Shown: piece after piece, positions 33,188 through 42,469 of the stretch
How the letters are laid out: every line of letters starts with the position of its first letter
How positions within the stretch are numbered: position 1 is the first letter of the stretch
Assembly: GCF_017255295.1 (NCBI RefSeq)
Contig: NZ_JAFKDE010000011.1
Span: forward strand, 1 to 64,000
Direction: 5' to 3'
Length of the DNA stretch: 64,000 nt
Origin: Nitratireductor aquimarinus
GTDB lineage: Bacteria; Pseudomonadota; Alphaproteobacteria; Rhizobiales; Rhizobiaceae
Notes under the pieces: generated by a model
Told to the model about the DNA's origin: nothing
Seen by the model: the letters and a program-made list of their open reading frames with translations, nothing else
The model's database searches: none
Made by a program: the position numbers and the translations under genes

Positions 33188-34372
33188 ATGATCAAGCGTC
33201 TTCTTATTGCCATTGTCCTGCTTGCGGTTCTCGCAGGCGGAATAGTCGGCTTCAACATGTTCCGAGATCAGGCGATCGAGCAGTTCTTCGCGAACATGCC
33301 CGTTCCCACCGTGACGGTTTCCACCGTCGAAGCGGAAGAGGCGAGATGGACGCCCAGCATTGAAGCCATTGGCACGGTTAATGCCAATCAGGGTGTAGAC
33401 CTGACCGTGGAGACCACGGGCATCGTCACCGACATTCTCTTCGAGGCAAACCAGCAGGTGGAGAAGGACCAGATCCTTCTGCAGCTCGAGGACAATGTGC
33501 AGCAGGCCGACTTAAGCGCCTCGCGCACGCAGGCCGCCCTCGACAAGCAGGCGCTCGACCGCGCCCGCGAACTGCGCAGCCGTGGTGTCAGCTCCGGCGC
33601 TTCGCTGGACAATGCCGAAGCCGCCGCCCAGGCATCCGCCGCACAGGTGGAGAAGGCAGAAGCCGTGGTGCAGCAGCGCCAGCTTCGCGCGCCTTTCAGC
33701 GGCACGATCGGCATCCCGCGCGTTGATCGCGGTCAGTATCTTTCGCCGGGCACGATTGTCGCCACGCTGCAGGACACCGAGACCATGCGCGCCGACTTCA
33801 CCGTTCCAGAGCAGCGCCTTGGCCTTCTGAAGATCGGTCAGCCGGTTCGCCTGTGGCTGAACTCCGGCAATGACGTGTTTGAAGGCACGATCACCGGTAT
33901 CGATCCCAAGGTTGACCCGTCGAGCCGCCTCGTTTCGGTGCGCGCCCGCATCGACAACACCGCTGGCAAGCTCACCCCCGGCCAGTTCGTTCAGGTTGGC
34001 GTGATCCTGCCGGAAGAAGACGGCGTCATTTCGCTGCCGCAGACGGCCGTCGTCACCAGCCTCTACGGCGATTACGTGTACGCGGTTCGCAAGCCGAAGG
34101 ACGCCGGGGAAGGCGATGAAGAGAAACTGGAGACCCGCCAGGTCTTCGTCAAGGTTGGCCGTCGCTCCGGCGACCGTATCGAGATCAGCTCCGGCGTCGA
34201 GCCGGGCGACATCATCGTGACCGCAGGCCAGAACCGTCTCTCCAACGGAACGCCGGTAAAGATCGACAACCAGATCAACCCTGGCGCCCCTGGCACCCCG
34301 GGCGCTCAGAACGCCGCGACCGAAGACACCAACGCCGAAGACAGCAAGGCTGAAGAGGCAGCGGACAAATGA
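33188..34372 (+). CDS. RND efflux periplasmic adaptor (membrane fusion protein)
   Basis: Adaptor of 394 residues, anchored by an N-terminal hydrophobic segment (LLIAIVLLAVLAGGIVGFNM). It has the MFP layout: barrel start EAIGTVNANQGVDLTVETTG, lipoyl half-motif QVEKDQILLQLED, a coiled-coil hairpin (about residues 105-160, QAALDKQALDRARELRSRGV), the second lipoyl half (LRAPFSGTIGIPRVDRGQYL) and a beta-barrel (FTVPEQRLGLLKIGQPVRLW). It ends in an unusual Glu/Ala-rich acidic tail of about 30 residues. The stop overlaps the RND gene as ATGA (34369-34372). Confidence 0.93.
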   Translation: MIKRLLIAIVLLAVLAGGIVGFNMFRDQAIEQFFANMPVPTVTVSTVEAEEARWTPSIEAIGTVNANQGVDLTVETTGIVTDILFEANQQVEKDQILLQLEDNVQQADLSASRTQAALDKQALDRARELRSRGVSSGASLDNAEAAAQASAAQVEKAEAVVQQRQLRAPFSGTIGIPRVDRGQYLSPGTIVATLQDTETMRADFTVPEQRLGLLKIGQPVRLWLNSGNDVFEGTITGIDPKVDPSSRLVSVRARIDNTAGKLTPGQFVQVGVILPEEDGVISLPQTAVVTSLYGDYVYAVRKPKDAGEGDEEKLETRQVFVKVGRRSGDRIEISSGVEPGDIIVTAGQNRLSNGTPVKIDNQINPGAPGTPGAQNAATEDTNAEDSKAEEAADK

Positions 34373-37300
34373 GTTTTTCTGACATCTTCATACGCCGACC
34401 GGTCCTTTCGACCGTTCTCGGCCTCATGATCCTGTTGCTTGGCTTCCAGGGCCTGTTCAATCTCCAGGTGCGTCAGTACCCGGAGGTTGAGGAGACGGTT
34501 ATCACCGTCACCACGATTTATCCCGGCGCGAGCGCCGATCTGATTCAGGGCTTCATCACGGCCCCGATCGCGCGTGCGGTCGCGACGACCGAGAATGTTG
34601 ACTATGTCACCTCTCAGAGCCGTCCGTCCGCCAGCACGATCAGCGTGAAGATGCGCCTCGGATCGGATCCCGACGTCGCGCTGACCGAGGTCATGTCCAA
34701 GGTGCAGGAGGTGCGCAGCGATCTGCCGCCGGACGCCAAGGACCCGACCATCGTCAAGGGAACGGGCATGCAGTTCGCCACCATGTATCTGGCGATGCAG
34801 AACCCGAACATGACGAGCGAGCAGCTCACCGAATATATTGAACGCGTCATCCGTCCGCGCATGTCCACGATCCCCGGCGTCGCCGAGGTTCAGGTCATGG
34901 GTGCGGCGGAATACTCGATGCGCGTGTGGATCGATCCCGTGCGCCTTGCGGCGCGCAAGCTGACGGCGGCTGAAGTGCTGGCCGGCATTCGCGCGTCGAA
35001 CTTCCTTGCCGCTCCCGGCAAGACGGAGAATGACTACGTCTCCTACGCCATCCAGATGGAATCCACGCTTCAGACGCCGGAAGCCTTTGGCGCGATGCCG
35101 CTCAAGGCCGTCGGTGACGAGGTCGTTCGCCTGCGTGATGTCGCGGATGTGGAGCTGGCAGCCGAAAGCACCGACACGCGCGTGAACTTCAACGGGCAGC
35201 CGGGCACCTTTATCGGCGTCTTCCCGTCGCCGAGCGCAAACCCGCTCGACGTGTCGGCAGCGGTGCTCACCGAACTGCCGTCCATTCAGGACAGCCTGCC
35301 CGAGGGCATGACCATTGAAGTCCTCTATGATGCGACCGATTCCATCAGCGCGTCCATCGAGGAAGTGTTCAAGACGATCATGGAAGCGGTGCTGATCGTT
35401 ATCGTCATCGTTCTTCTGTTCCTCGGCTCGTTCCGCTCCGTTCTCATGCCGATCATCACGATCCCGCTTTCGCTGATCGGCGTGTGTTTCGTGCTGTTCG
35501 CGCTCGGTTACTCGATCAACCTTCTGTCGCTGCTGGCCATGGTTCTGGCCATCGGTCTGGTGGTGGATGACGCCATCGTCGTGGTGGAGAACATCCACCG
35601 TCACATCGAGGAGGGGCTTTCGCCCCGCCGCGCCGCCTTTGTCGGCATGAAGGAGATCACCGGCCCGGTCATCGCCATGACCATCACGCTGGCAGCCGTG
35701 TTCGCACCGCTCACCTTCATCGGCGGTCTGACCGGCTCGCTGTTCCGCGAATTCGCCATGACGCTGGCGGGTGCGGTGGTGATCTCGGGCATCGTCGCGC
35801 TGACGATCACGCCGATGATGTCGGCGCGCATTCTGAAGCGCGGCAACCACAGCCGCTTCCAGAAGATCGTCGACAGCACGTTTGACCGGCTGGCGAACTT
35901 CTATGAGAGGATCGTCAAGGGGTCGCTCAACTATCGCCCGATCACCGTTCTGGTGGTGCTGGTTCTCGTCGGGCTCAGCGGGTTCATGTTCATGAACACG
36001 TCCAGCGAACTTGCGCCGGAAGAAGATGAAGGCGCTCTGTTCTCGCTGGTCACTGCGCCTCCTTACGCGACGAGCGATTACACCACGCTCTACACCGACC
36101 AGATGCGTGAGCTGACCAAGGATCTGCCCGAACTCAAGGCCAACTTCTCGATTGTCGGCATTGGCGGACAGACCAATTCGGGCATCGCGCTCTGGGCGTT
36201 CAAGGACTGGGCCGACCGTGAACGGTCGCAGAAGGAAATCCAGCAGGATATCCAGCAGCGGCTTTCCGGCATCGCCGGCGTTCAGGCTCTGGTCTTCGCA
36301 CCGCCTTCGCTTCCCGGCGCGGGTGGTGGCCTGCCGATCTCGCTCGTCATCCAGTCGACCGACGACTCGTCCCGCGTCTACGAAGTTGCCGAGAAGATCA
36401 AGGCGGAAGCCGAGGCTTCGGGCCGCTTCATCGTCGTGCAGAACTCGCTCGCCTACGATGCGCAGCAGGTTGTCGTGACGGTGGACCGTGATCGCGCGGC
36501 CGCGCTCAACCTTCCGGTGAGCGACATCGGCAGCACGCTCAGCCTGCTTGTCGGCAGCGGATCGGTCGCGCAGTTCGACCGCGATTCCAACAGCTACGAC
36601 ATCATCATGCAGGTGCCGCAGGAATACCGGAACAACCCGGAGCGTCTGGGCGACTTCTTCGTGCGCAGCGCAACGGGCGAAATGGTTCCGCTCTCGGCGG
36701 TGATCACCGTGTCGACCGATGTGGCGGCTGCGGCCATCGAGCAGTTCAACCAGCTCAACTCCGCGACGATTTCGGCGCTTCCGGTGCCGGGCGTTTCGAC
36801 AGGTGACGGACTGGCCGTGATCGAAGACATTGCCCGGAGCACCATTCCGGACGGCTTCTTCATCGAATATTCCGGCCAGTCGCGGCTGGAGGTGGAGCAG
36901 GGCAACACGATCGTGATCGCCTTCTCGCTCGCCATCGTGGTGATCTATCTGGTGCTTGCGGCGCAGTTTGAGAGCTTCCGCGATCCGCTCATCATCCTGA
37001 TGACCGTACCGCTGTCGATCTTCGGCGCGCTCCTGCCGCTCAACCTCGGCCTTTCGACGTTGAACATCTACACGCAGGTGGGCCTCATCACGCTGATCGG
37101 CCTCATCACCAAGCACGGCATTCTGATGGTGGAGTTCGCCAACCAGCAGCGTGAAGAGCATGGAATGTCGCGCCATGAGGCGATCATCGCCTCGGCCAAG
37201 GTGCGTCTGCGCCCGATCCTGATGACCACCGCCGCCATGGCGCTGGGCGTCGTGCCGCTCATCCTCGCGGATGGTGCGGGTGCCGCGGCGCGTTACTCGA

Positions 37301-37455
37301 TGGGTCTGGTCATCTTCACCGGCCTGATCATCGGCACCATGTTCACGCTGTTCGTGGTTCCGATGTTCTACACCTACATTTCGAAGGCGCAGCTGGTTCA
37401 GGAAGAAGACGATCATCCAGACCAGCAAATACAGCCCGCTCCGGCGGGTCACTAG
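34369..37455 (+). CDS. RND-family multidrug efflux permease
   Basis: Inner-membrane proton-driven pump of 1028 residues, normal for the HAE1/AcrB group. It starts MSFSDIFIRRPVLSTVLGLM, and TM4 carries the proton-relay Asp pair in GLVVDDAIVVVENIHR near residue 404; two large periplasmic loops and the C-terminal GLITKHGILMVEFANQQ are present. It overlaps the adaptor gene and is followed by a terminator. By sequence feel it is nearer MexI/MdtC-type pumps than AcrB itself. No outer-membrane channel gene is linked, so it must borrow a TolC-like partner encoded elsewhere. Regulation by the divergent TetR protein is likely. Confidence 0.94.
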   Translation: MSFSDIFIRRPVLSTVLGLMILLLGFQGLFNLQVRQYPEVEETVITVTTIYPGASADLIQGFITAPIARAVATTENVDYVTSQSRPSASTISVKMRLGSDPDVALTEVMSKVQEVRSDLPPDAKDPTIVKGTGMQFATMYLAMQNPNMTSEQLTEYIERVIRPRMSTIPGVAEVQVMGAAEYSMRVWIDPVRLAARKLTAAEVLAGIRASNFLAAPGKTENDYVSYAIQMESTLQTPEAFGAMPLKAVGDEVVRLRDVADVELAAESTDTRVNFNGQPGTFIGVFPSPSANPLDVSAAVLTELPSIQDSLPEGMTIEVLYDATDSISASIEEVFKTIMEAVLIVIVIVLLFLGSFRSVLMPIITIPLSLIGVCFVLFALGYSINLLSLLAMVLAIGLVVDDAIVVVENIHRHIEEGLSPRRAAFVGMKEITGPVIAMTITLAAVFAPLTFIGGLTGSLFREFAMTLAGAVVISGIVALTITPMMSARILKRGNHSRFQKIVDSTFDRLANFYERIVKGSLNYRPITVLVVLVLVGLSGFMFMNTSSELAPEEDEGALFSLVTAPPYATSDYTTLYTDQMRELTKDLPELKANFSIVGIGGQTNSGIALWAFKDWADRERSQKEIQQDIQQRLSGIAGVQALVFAPPSLPGAGGGLPISLVIQSTDDSSRVYEVAEKIKAEAEASGRFIVVQNSLAYDAQQVVVTVDRDRAAALNLPVSDIGSTLSLLVGSGSVAQFDRDSNSYDIIMQVPQEYRNNPERLGDFFVRSATGEMVPLSAVITVSTDVAAAAIEQFNQLNSATISALPVPGVSTGDGLAVIEDIARSTIPDGFFIEYSGQSRLEVEQGNTIVIAFSLAIVVIYLVLAAQFESFRDPLIILMTVPLSIFGALLPLNLGLSTLNIYTQVGLITLIGLITKHGILMVEFANQQREEHGMSRHEAIIASAKVRLRPILMTTAAMALGVVPLILADGAGAAARYSMGLVIFTGLIIGTMFTLFVVPMFYTYISKAQLVQEEDDHPDQQIQPAPAGH

Positions 37456-37480
37456 AACGCCATTCCAAACAAAAAGATTT

Positions 37481-37504
37481 GCCCCGCTTCGGCGGGGCTT
37501 TTCT
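37481..37504 (+). terminator. Rho-independent terminator of the RND operon
   Basis: GCCCCGC-TTCG-GCGGGGC (37481-37498) followed by TTTTCTTT. Short GC-rich stem, UUCG tetraloop and T-run give a standard terminator 26 bases after the stop. Confidence 0.85.
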
Positions 37505-37640
37505 TTGGTTGCATCAGAAGACTCATTTTTTGTTTTTCCCGGCAATCCGAATTGATTGGCGGGTGCGGCGTCTTCTTTCTTCTCGCCACATTCTTCATGA
37601 GGGTGGCAGCCGGGATGAACCCGGGGTCGGGCCATGCATG

Positions 37641-37657
37641 GTCCCTCGTGGAGGGAC
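37641..37657 (+). promoter_or_regulatory. 5'-leader hairpin upstream of the DUF4168 gene
   Basis: GTCCCTC-GTG-GAGGGAC is a 7-bp stem with a 3-base loop ending 23 bases before the ATG and just before the ribosome-binding AGGAAGGAG. It could affect translation or mRNA stability. Confidence 0.4.
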
Positions 37658-37680
37658 ACCCGAAAGGAAGGAGTTCCAGT

Positions 37681-38091
37681 ATGATTCTTCGCACCAGGCT
37701 GCGCACTGCCGCCACCGCAATTGCCTTTACCGCCAGTGCGGCCGTGTTCTCACCGGCCATGGCGCAGGATGCGGTTCCGTCACCTTCGCCGGCTCCGCAG
37801 GCGCAGACGCAGTCGTTCGACGATCAGAAGCTGCAGGCCTTCACGGTCGCGTTTCTCGCCGTCAGCGACGTGAAGGAGCAATACACCAAGCGCTTCCAGG
37901 GCGCGTCTTCAGACAATGACAAGCAGCAGGTTCAGGCGGAAGCCACACAGCAGATGGAGCAGGCCGTGGAGAAGACCGACGGCATCTCGGTCGATGAGTA
38001 CAACCAGATCATCCAGTCCGCACAGACGGATGAGGCGCTGGCCCAGAAGCTGAACGGAATGATCGGCGAGACGGCCAAGGCCCGCAACTGA
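37681..38091 (+). CDS. Secreted DUF4168-domain protein
   Basis: Protein of 136 residues with a signal peptide (MILRTRLRTAATAIAFTASA, cleavage at AMAQD), a Pro/Gln-rich linker (VPSPSPAPQAQTQ), and a helical DUF4168 domain (FDDQKLQAFTVAFLAVSDVK to TDGISVDEYNQIIQSAQTDE and ALAQKLN). The family is widespread in rhizobia and cyanobacteria and has no established function. The ATG at 37681 follows AGGAAGGAGTTCCAGT. It stands alone between two terminators. Confidence 0.82.
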   Translation: MILRTRLRTAATAIAFTASAAVFSPAMAQDAVPSPSPAPQAQTQSFDDQKLQAFTVAFLAVSDVKEQYTKRFQGASSDNDKQQVQAEATQQMEQAVEKTDGISVDEYNQIIQSAQTDEALAQKLNGMIGETAKARN

Positions 38092-38111
38092 TCGCATTCC
38101 ATAAAAGGAGA

Positions 38112-38135
38112 GGGCGCTTTCAGGCGCCCTTTTCT
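38112..38135. terminator. Terminator shared by the DUF4168 gene and the GntR gene
   Basis: GGGCGC (38112-38117) pairs with GCGCCC (38124-38129), followed by TTTTCT on the plus strand and preceded by A-rich sequence for the minus strand. The GntR stop codon lies in its loop, so the stem overlaps the 3' end of that gene. Confidence 0.75.
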
Positions 38136-38800
38136 ATTTCATGGAACAAGGCGACGACTTCGTCGCGGGCGACCGCGATGTGATACCGAAGGGCCTCGCG
38201 CAGCTCTTCTCCGTCGCGCTTCTTGAGCGCTTCCATGATTGGCTCATGCGTTTCAGCCATGCGCTGCGGATCGTCATAGAGCTTGCCGATCAGCGTGATG
38301 CCGGCGCGCATTTCCATCGCCAGTTCGTCATAGACTTTCAAAAGGCGCGCATTGCCGCCGGCCTTGCAGAGCATGCGGTGAAAGGTGAAATCCTCGAACA
38401 TCTGCGTTTCGAGGGAGGCCTGGCTCCCCTTCTGGTTCTGGTAGAGCAGGCTGAGCTGCGCTTCCAGACCGGCGATATCGGCTTCGGTGGCGCGTTCCAC
38501 GGCGAGACAGCCCGCATGAAGCTCCAGACCGATTCTCAACTCATAGATGTCGCGCATCTCGGTGGCGTTGAAGGTGCGGACGAAGAAGCCGCGCCTCGGA
38601 GAGAAGGTGACGAGCCCCTGGCTTTCCAGTAGCCGGGCGGCTTCACGCACCGGCGCGCGGCTGGTGCCAAACTCCCGCGATAACTGCAATTCGGTCAGGC
38701 GTTCGCCCGGCTTCAACTGGCCGGCGACAATCGCCGCAGTGATCTGCCGGGCGATCTGTGTCACCAGATCTGTCGTTGAAACTTCCGAGAACAAGCTCAC
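38120..38800 (-). CDS. GntR-family (FCD subfamily) transcriptional regulator
   Basis: Regulator of 226 residues. The winged helix is at the N-terminus (TDLVTQIARQITAAIVAGQL, KPGERLTELQLSREFGTSRA, PVREAARLLESQGLVTFSPR), followed by an all-helical FCD ligand-binding domain with the metal or ligand positions in FEDFTFHRMLCKAGGN and the late RDGEELREALRYHIAVAR. It is divergent from the class II aldolase/ABC operon, with a 12-bp palindrome in between that fits the subfamily operator. A catabolic repressor released by an organic acid is the likely role. Confidence 0.9.
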   Translation of the reverse strand: MSLFSEVSTTDLVTQIARQITAAIVAGQLKPGERLTELQLSREFGTSRAPVREAARLLESQGLVTFSPRRGFFVRTFNATEMRDIYELRIGLELHAGCLAVERATEADIAGLEAQLSLLYQNQKGSQASLETQMFEDFTFHRMLCKAGGNARLLKVYDELAMEMRAGITLIGKLYDDPQRMAETHEPIMEALKKRDGEELREALRYHIAVARDEVVALFHEIEKGA

Positions 38801-38889
38801 GCATACCGTCCGTGCATCTGGTTAGGCCACCCTGCCAATTGCCACCAGGGCGGGTAGCCGCGGCTGGGAGTATGGCACCATCAATGACG

Positions 38890-38901
38890 ATTGTCGACAA
38901 T
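38890..38901. promoter_or_regulatory. 12-bp palindrome, candidate GntR/FCD operator
   Basis: ATTGTCGACAAT is a perfect palindrome containing TTGT-CG-ACAA, the shape of FCD-type GntR sites (TNGT...ACNA). Its last base begins a TTGACA -35-like hexamer (38901-38906) for the plus-strand operon, so binding would repress it. Confidence 0.62.
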
Positions 38902-39025
38902 TGACACTTACCCCCGCCTGTGTTTGCCTAGACGCTTCTTGCACGGCTCTGAGGGGAGTCCGTTGGCAAGACAAGGCGCCGGCAGGGCCAAAGCCCGCAG
39001 GCGCACAGAAAGCAGGGAGAACTGG

Positions 39026-39805
39026 ATGAGCGCACAGCCGCAGCTTGTCGCCGATACCGACATTCAACAGCCGCAAGAGCGAATCGAGCTGGCCGCCGCC
39101 TATCGGCTGGTCGCGCACTACAATCTTGACGACAGCATTTTCACGCACATTTCGGCGCGCGCGCCGGAAAATGAAGGCGAGCACGCCTTTCTGATCAATC
39201 CGTTTGGCCTGCGCTTTGACGAGGTGACGGCTTCCAATCTCGTTACCGTCGACATCAATGGCGACATTCTGCGCGACAGCTATGGCGCGGGCATCAACAA
39301 GGCCGGCTTCACCATTCACAGCGCCGTTCATGCCGCGCGCCCTGACGTGCACTGCGTTCTGCACACGCATACGGTCGCGGGCGTTGCGATCTCCTCCATG
39401 GAAGAGGGCATCCTGCCGCTGAACCAGTGGTCGCTGCAGTTCCACAACCGCATCGCCTTCCACGACTATGAGGGCATTGCGCTGGATCTGGACGAGCGCG
39501 AGCGGCTCGTTGCCGATCTCGGCGACCGCAATGCGATGATCCTGCGCAATCACGGTCTGCTCACATGCGGCCGCACGGTGGGCGAGGCGTTTGCGCTGAT
39601 GTTCAACATGGAGCGCGCCTGCCGCGCCCAGCTTGCGATCATGTCTTCCGGCGGCAAGCCGGTGCGGGTGAATGAGGAACTCGCCGAAAAGACCGCCCGT
39701 CAATACGAAGGGTGGGACAAGCACCACGCCGGCAACAAGCCGGACCCGCAATGGGAGGCGTTCCAGCGCCTTGCCATCAAGCACTATCCCGACCTCGTTA
39801 CCTGA
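39026..39805 (+). CDS. Class II aldolase/adducin-family protein
   Basis: Cytoplasmic protein of 259 residues in the zinc-dependent class II aldolase (FucA/AraD/adducin) superfamily. The metal-binding histidines are in VLHTHTVAG and RNHGLLTCG; other features are LAAAYRLVAHYNLDDSIFTH, LINPFGLRFDEVTASNLV and TIHSAVHAARPDVH. Members split or epimerise sugar phosphates, or act on 3-hydroxy acids; without a kinase nearby the substrate may be unphosphorylated. The ATG at 39026 has AGGGAG upstream. First gene of the GntR-controlled operon ahead of a Dpp-type transporter. Confidence 0.87.
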   Translation: MSAQPQLVADTDIQQPQERIELAAAYRLVAHYNLDDSIFTHISARAPENEGEHAFLINPFGLRFDEVTASNLVTVDINGDILRDSYGAGINKAGFTIHSAVHAARPDVHCVLHTHTVAGVAISSMEEGILPLNQWSLQFHNRIAFHDYEGIALDLDERERLVADLGDRNAMILRNHGLLTCGRTVGEAFALMFNMERACRAQLAIMSSGGKPVRVNEELAEKTARQYEGWDKHHAGNKPDPQWEAFQRLAIKHYPDLVT

Positions 39806-39876
39806 GGCCAATCCATTTTCCGGTGCGGGCAAAGGAGAACGCCCGGCGCCAGTCAGCAAGAAGGGGAACAATAGCC

Positions 39877-41424
39877 ATGCTGAAACGACTGACCCTACTC
39901 GCCGCCGCCTTCATGGTTACAACCGCGCTGCACGCCGAGCCCGTTACGGGTGGGCGCGCCAATGTGGTGATCCAGCCCGAACCGCCGAGCCTGATGCTGG
40001 GCCTCGTGCAGAACGGCCCGACCCAGATGGTCGCCGGCCAGATCTATGAAGGCCTTCTGCGCTATGACGAAAAGCTGCAGCCCATGCCGCAGCTCGCCAA
40101 GTCCTGGGAAGTCTCCGAGGACGGCCTGACCTACACGTTCAACCTGCATGACAACGTCAAATGGCATGACGGTGAACCTTTCACCTCTGCTGACGTCGTG
40201 TTCTCCGCCGATGTGTTCCTCCGTGAAACCCATGCGCGCCTGCGCACGTCGCTCGAGCATGTGGAATCCATCACCGCGCCCGACGACACCACTGTCGTCT
40301 TCAAGCTGAAGCAGCCTTTCGGTCCGTTCCTCGGCATTTTCGAGGCCGGCACCATGCCGATGGTTCCCAAGCACATCTATGAAGGCACGGAGTACAAGAG
40401 CAATCCGGCCAACAACACGCCGATCGGCACCGGTCCGTTCAAGTTCGCGGAATGGGAGAAGGGTTCGCACATCCTGCTCACCAAGTTCGAGGACTATTAT
40501 GAGGACGGCAAGCCGTATCTCGACGAGATCTACTGGCATGTGATCCCGGATGCAGCCTCGCGCGCCGTTGCCTACGAAACCGGCGTGGTCGACATCCTGC
40601 CCGGCGGCTCGGTCGAGAATTTCGACGTGCAGCGCATCGCCGACATGGAGAACACCTGCATCACCGACAAGGGCTGGGAGTATTTCGGTCCGCTGTCGTG
40701 GATGTGGCTGAACAACCGCGAAGGCCCGACCGCCGACAAGCGCTTCCGCCAGGCCGTCATGTACGCCATGGACCGCAACTTTGCGCGTGATGCGCTCTGG
40801 AACGGTCTCGGCAAGGTTTCGACCGGTCCGGTCTCCTCGTCCACGCGCTTCTACACCGATGACGTGAACCAGTACGACTACGATCCGGAGAAGGCCAAGG
40901 CCCTGCTCGAAGAGATGGGTTATGACGGCGAGACCGTGCGTCTTCTGCCGCTGCCTTATGGCGAGACCTGGCAGCGCTGGGCCGAAGCCGTGAAGCAGAA
41001 CCTCGGCGAGGTCGGCATCGATGTCGAGATCGTCTCCACCGATGTGGCCGGCTGGAACCAGAAGCTGGCCGAGTGGGACTATGACATGGCCTTCACCTAT
41101 CTCTACCAGTACGGTGATCCGGCACTTGGCGTCGCCCGCAGCTACATTTCCACGAACATCGCGAAGGGTTCGCAGTGGAACAATGTCGAGGGCTACGAAA
41201 ACACGGAGGTCGATGATCTCTTCGCCAAGGCTGCGGTGGCCGTGACAGCCGAAGAGCGCCAGAAGCTCTACGACGAGGTTCAGCAGAAGCTGGTGGACGA
41301 CGTGCCGGTGGCCTGGCTCCTCGAGCTCGGTTTCCCGACCATCTACCGCTGTAACGTGAAGGATCTCGTCACCACCGCCATCGGCGTGAATGACGGCTTC
41401 AAGGACACCTATATCGAAAAATAG
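39877..41424 (+). CDS. ABC transporter substrate-binding protein, SBP family 5
   Basis: Periplasmic binding protein of 515 residues with a short signal peptide (MLKRLTLLAAAFMVTTALHA). Family 5 motifs: LLRYDEKLQPMPQLAKSWEV, KWHDGEPFTSADVVFSADVF, IGTGPFKFAEWEKGS and RFRQAVMYAMDRN. Two cysteines (ENTCITD and YRCNVKD) could pair. It lies in the GntR-controlled operon after the aldolase gene, and a 10-bp perfect hairpin separates it from the permease genes. The downstream deacylase genes suggest an N-acylated or amide-linked ligand; this is inference. Confidence 0.9.
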   Translation: MLKRLTLLAAAFMVTTALHAEPVTGGRANVVIQPEPPSLMLGLVQNGPTQMVAGQIYEGLLRYDEKLQPMPQLAKSWEVSEDGLTYTFNLHDNVKWHDGEPFTSADVVFSADVFLRETHARLRTSLEHVESITAPDDTTVVFKLKQPFGPFLGIFEAGTMPMVPKHIYEGTEYKSNPANNTPIGTGPFKFAEWEKGSHILLTKFEDYYEDGKPYLDEIYWHVIPDAASRAVAYETGVVDILPGGSVENFDVQRIADMENTCITDKGWEYFGPLSWMWLNNREGPTADKRFRQAVMYAMDRNFARDALWNGLGKVSTGPVSSSTRFYTDDVNQYDYDPEKAKALLEEMGYDGETVRLLPLPYGETWQRWAEAVKQNLGEVGIDVEIVSTDVAGWNQKLAEWDYDMAFTYLYQYGDPALGVARSYISTNIAKGSQWNNVEGYENTEVDDLFAKAAVAVTAEERQKLYDEVQQKLVDDVPVAWLLELGFPTIYRCNVKDLVTTAIGVNDGFKDTYIEK

Positions 41425-41440
41425 GCCGTCACCCTGATCC

Positions 41441-41470
41441 GGATGCGCGGGCCAGACCGTCCGCGCATCC
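41441..41470 (+). promoter_or_regulatory. Intercistronic hairpin after the binding-protein gene
   Basis: GGATGCGCGG (41441-41450) pairs perfectly with CCGCGCATCC (41461-41470) around a 10-base loop. No T-run. Same position as the hairpins at 19171, 29833 and 61186. Confidence 0.6.
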
Positions 41471-41500
41471 CTGCCTTGATTCTGATCCTGCAGGGGCTCG

Positions 41501-42469
41501 ATGCTACGTTTCATACTCATGCGCCTGGGCAAGGCGGCGATCATCCTGATCGCCATCCTGACGCTCAATTTCTTCCTGATCCACGCCGCCCCCGGCGATC
41601 CGGCCGCCGTCATGGCGGGCGAAGCGGGTGCTGCCGACGCCAAGTTCATCGCCCAGCTGCGTGAACAGTTCGGCCTCGACAAGCCACTGCTTACCCAGCT
41701 CGGGATTTACCTGAAGGGCGTGCTGCAGTTCGATCTCGGCTATTCCTACCGGCAGCAGATGCCCGTCGCGGACCTGATCCTCGACCGTCTGCCTGCCACA
41801 CTGCTTCTGACGATGACGGCCTTCGTCATCTCGCTGGTGCTCGGCACCGCAGCCGGCGTTCTCGCCTCGGCGCGTGTCGGCAAATGGTCGGACACGGCCA
41901 TCTCCACGCTGGCGCTGCTCTTCTACGCGACCCCGCTCTACTGGGCCGCGCTGATGGCGGTGCTTCTGTTCTCCGTCTATTTCAACTGGCTTCCGGGCTT
42001 CGGCTACGAAACGGTCGGCGCGAACTACACCGGCTTCCGCCGTGCGCTCGACATCGGCCAGCACCTGATCCTGCCTGCCACCACGCTCGGCCTGTTCTTC
42101 ATGGCGGTCTATATGCGCATGACGCGCGCCTCCATGCTGGAGGTCAGCCAGCTCGACTTCGTGAAGACGGCGCGCGCCAAGGGCCTGAAATCCGGCATCA
42201 TCCAGCGCCGCCACATCTTCCGCAACGCCATGCTGCCGGTGGTGACGCTTGCGGGCCTCCAGGCCGGCCAGCTCGTCGGCGGCGCGGTTTTGACCGAAAC
42301 CGTTTTCGCGTGGCCGGGCATCGGACGCCTGATGTTTGAGGCGCTCGCCCAGCGCGACTACAATCTGCTTCTTGGCGTGTTCTTCGTGTCCGCCGCCATG
42401 GTGCTCGTGTTCAACCTCATCACCGACATTCTCTATCGGTTCGTTGACCCAAGAATCCGGGTGGCATGA
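41501..42469 (+). CDS. Dpp-type ABC transporter permease (DppB-like)
   Basis: Inner-membrane permease of 322 residues: MLRFILMRLGKAAIILIAIL at the N-terminus, the DppB loop AAPGDPAAVMAGEAGAADAK, EAA-like loop DFVKTARAKGLKSGIIQRRH and C-terminal LYRFVDPRIRVA. Its stop overlaps the start of the DppC-like gene (ATGATG at 42466). Third Dpp-type system of the window. Confidence 0.93.
   Translation: MLRFILMRLGKAAIILIAILTLNFFLIHAAPGDPAAVMAGEAGAADAKFIAQLREQFGLDKPLLTQLGIYLKGVLQFDLGYSYRQQMPVADLILDRLPATLLLTMTAFVISLVLGTAAGVLASARVGKWSDTAISTLALLFYATPLYWAALMAVLLFSVYFNWLPGFGYETVGANYTGFRRALDIGQHLILPATTLGLFFMAVYMRMTRASMLEVSQLDFVKTARAKGLKSGIIQRRHIFRNAMLPVVTLAGLQAGQLVGGAVLTETVFAWPGIGRLMFEALAQRDYNLLLGVFFVSAAMVLVFNLITDILYRFVDPRIRVA

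Noticed and set aside
34306-37659. Open frame of 1117 codons on the minus strand opposite the RND genes
   Set aside because: It mirrors the codon pattern of the clear RND and adaptor genes, is rich in His/Arg/Asp as typical of antisense frames in high-GC DNA, and has no recognisable domain.
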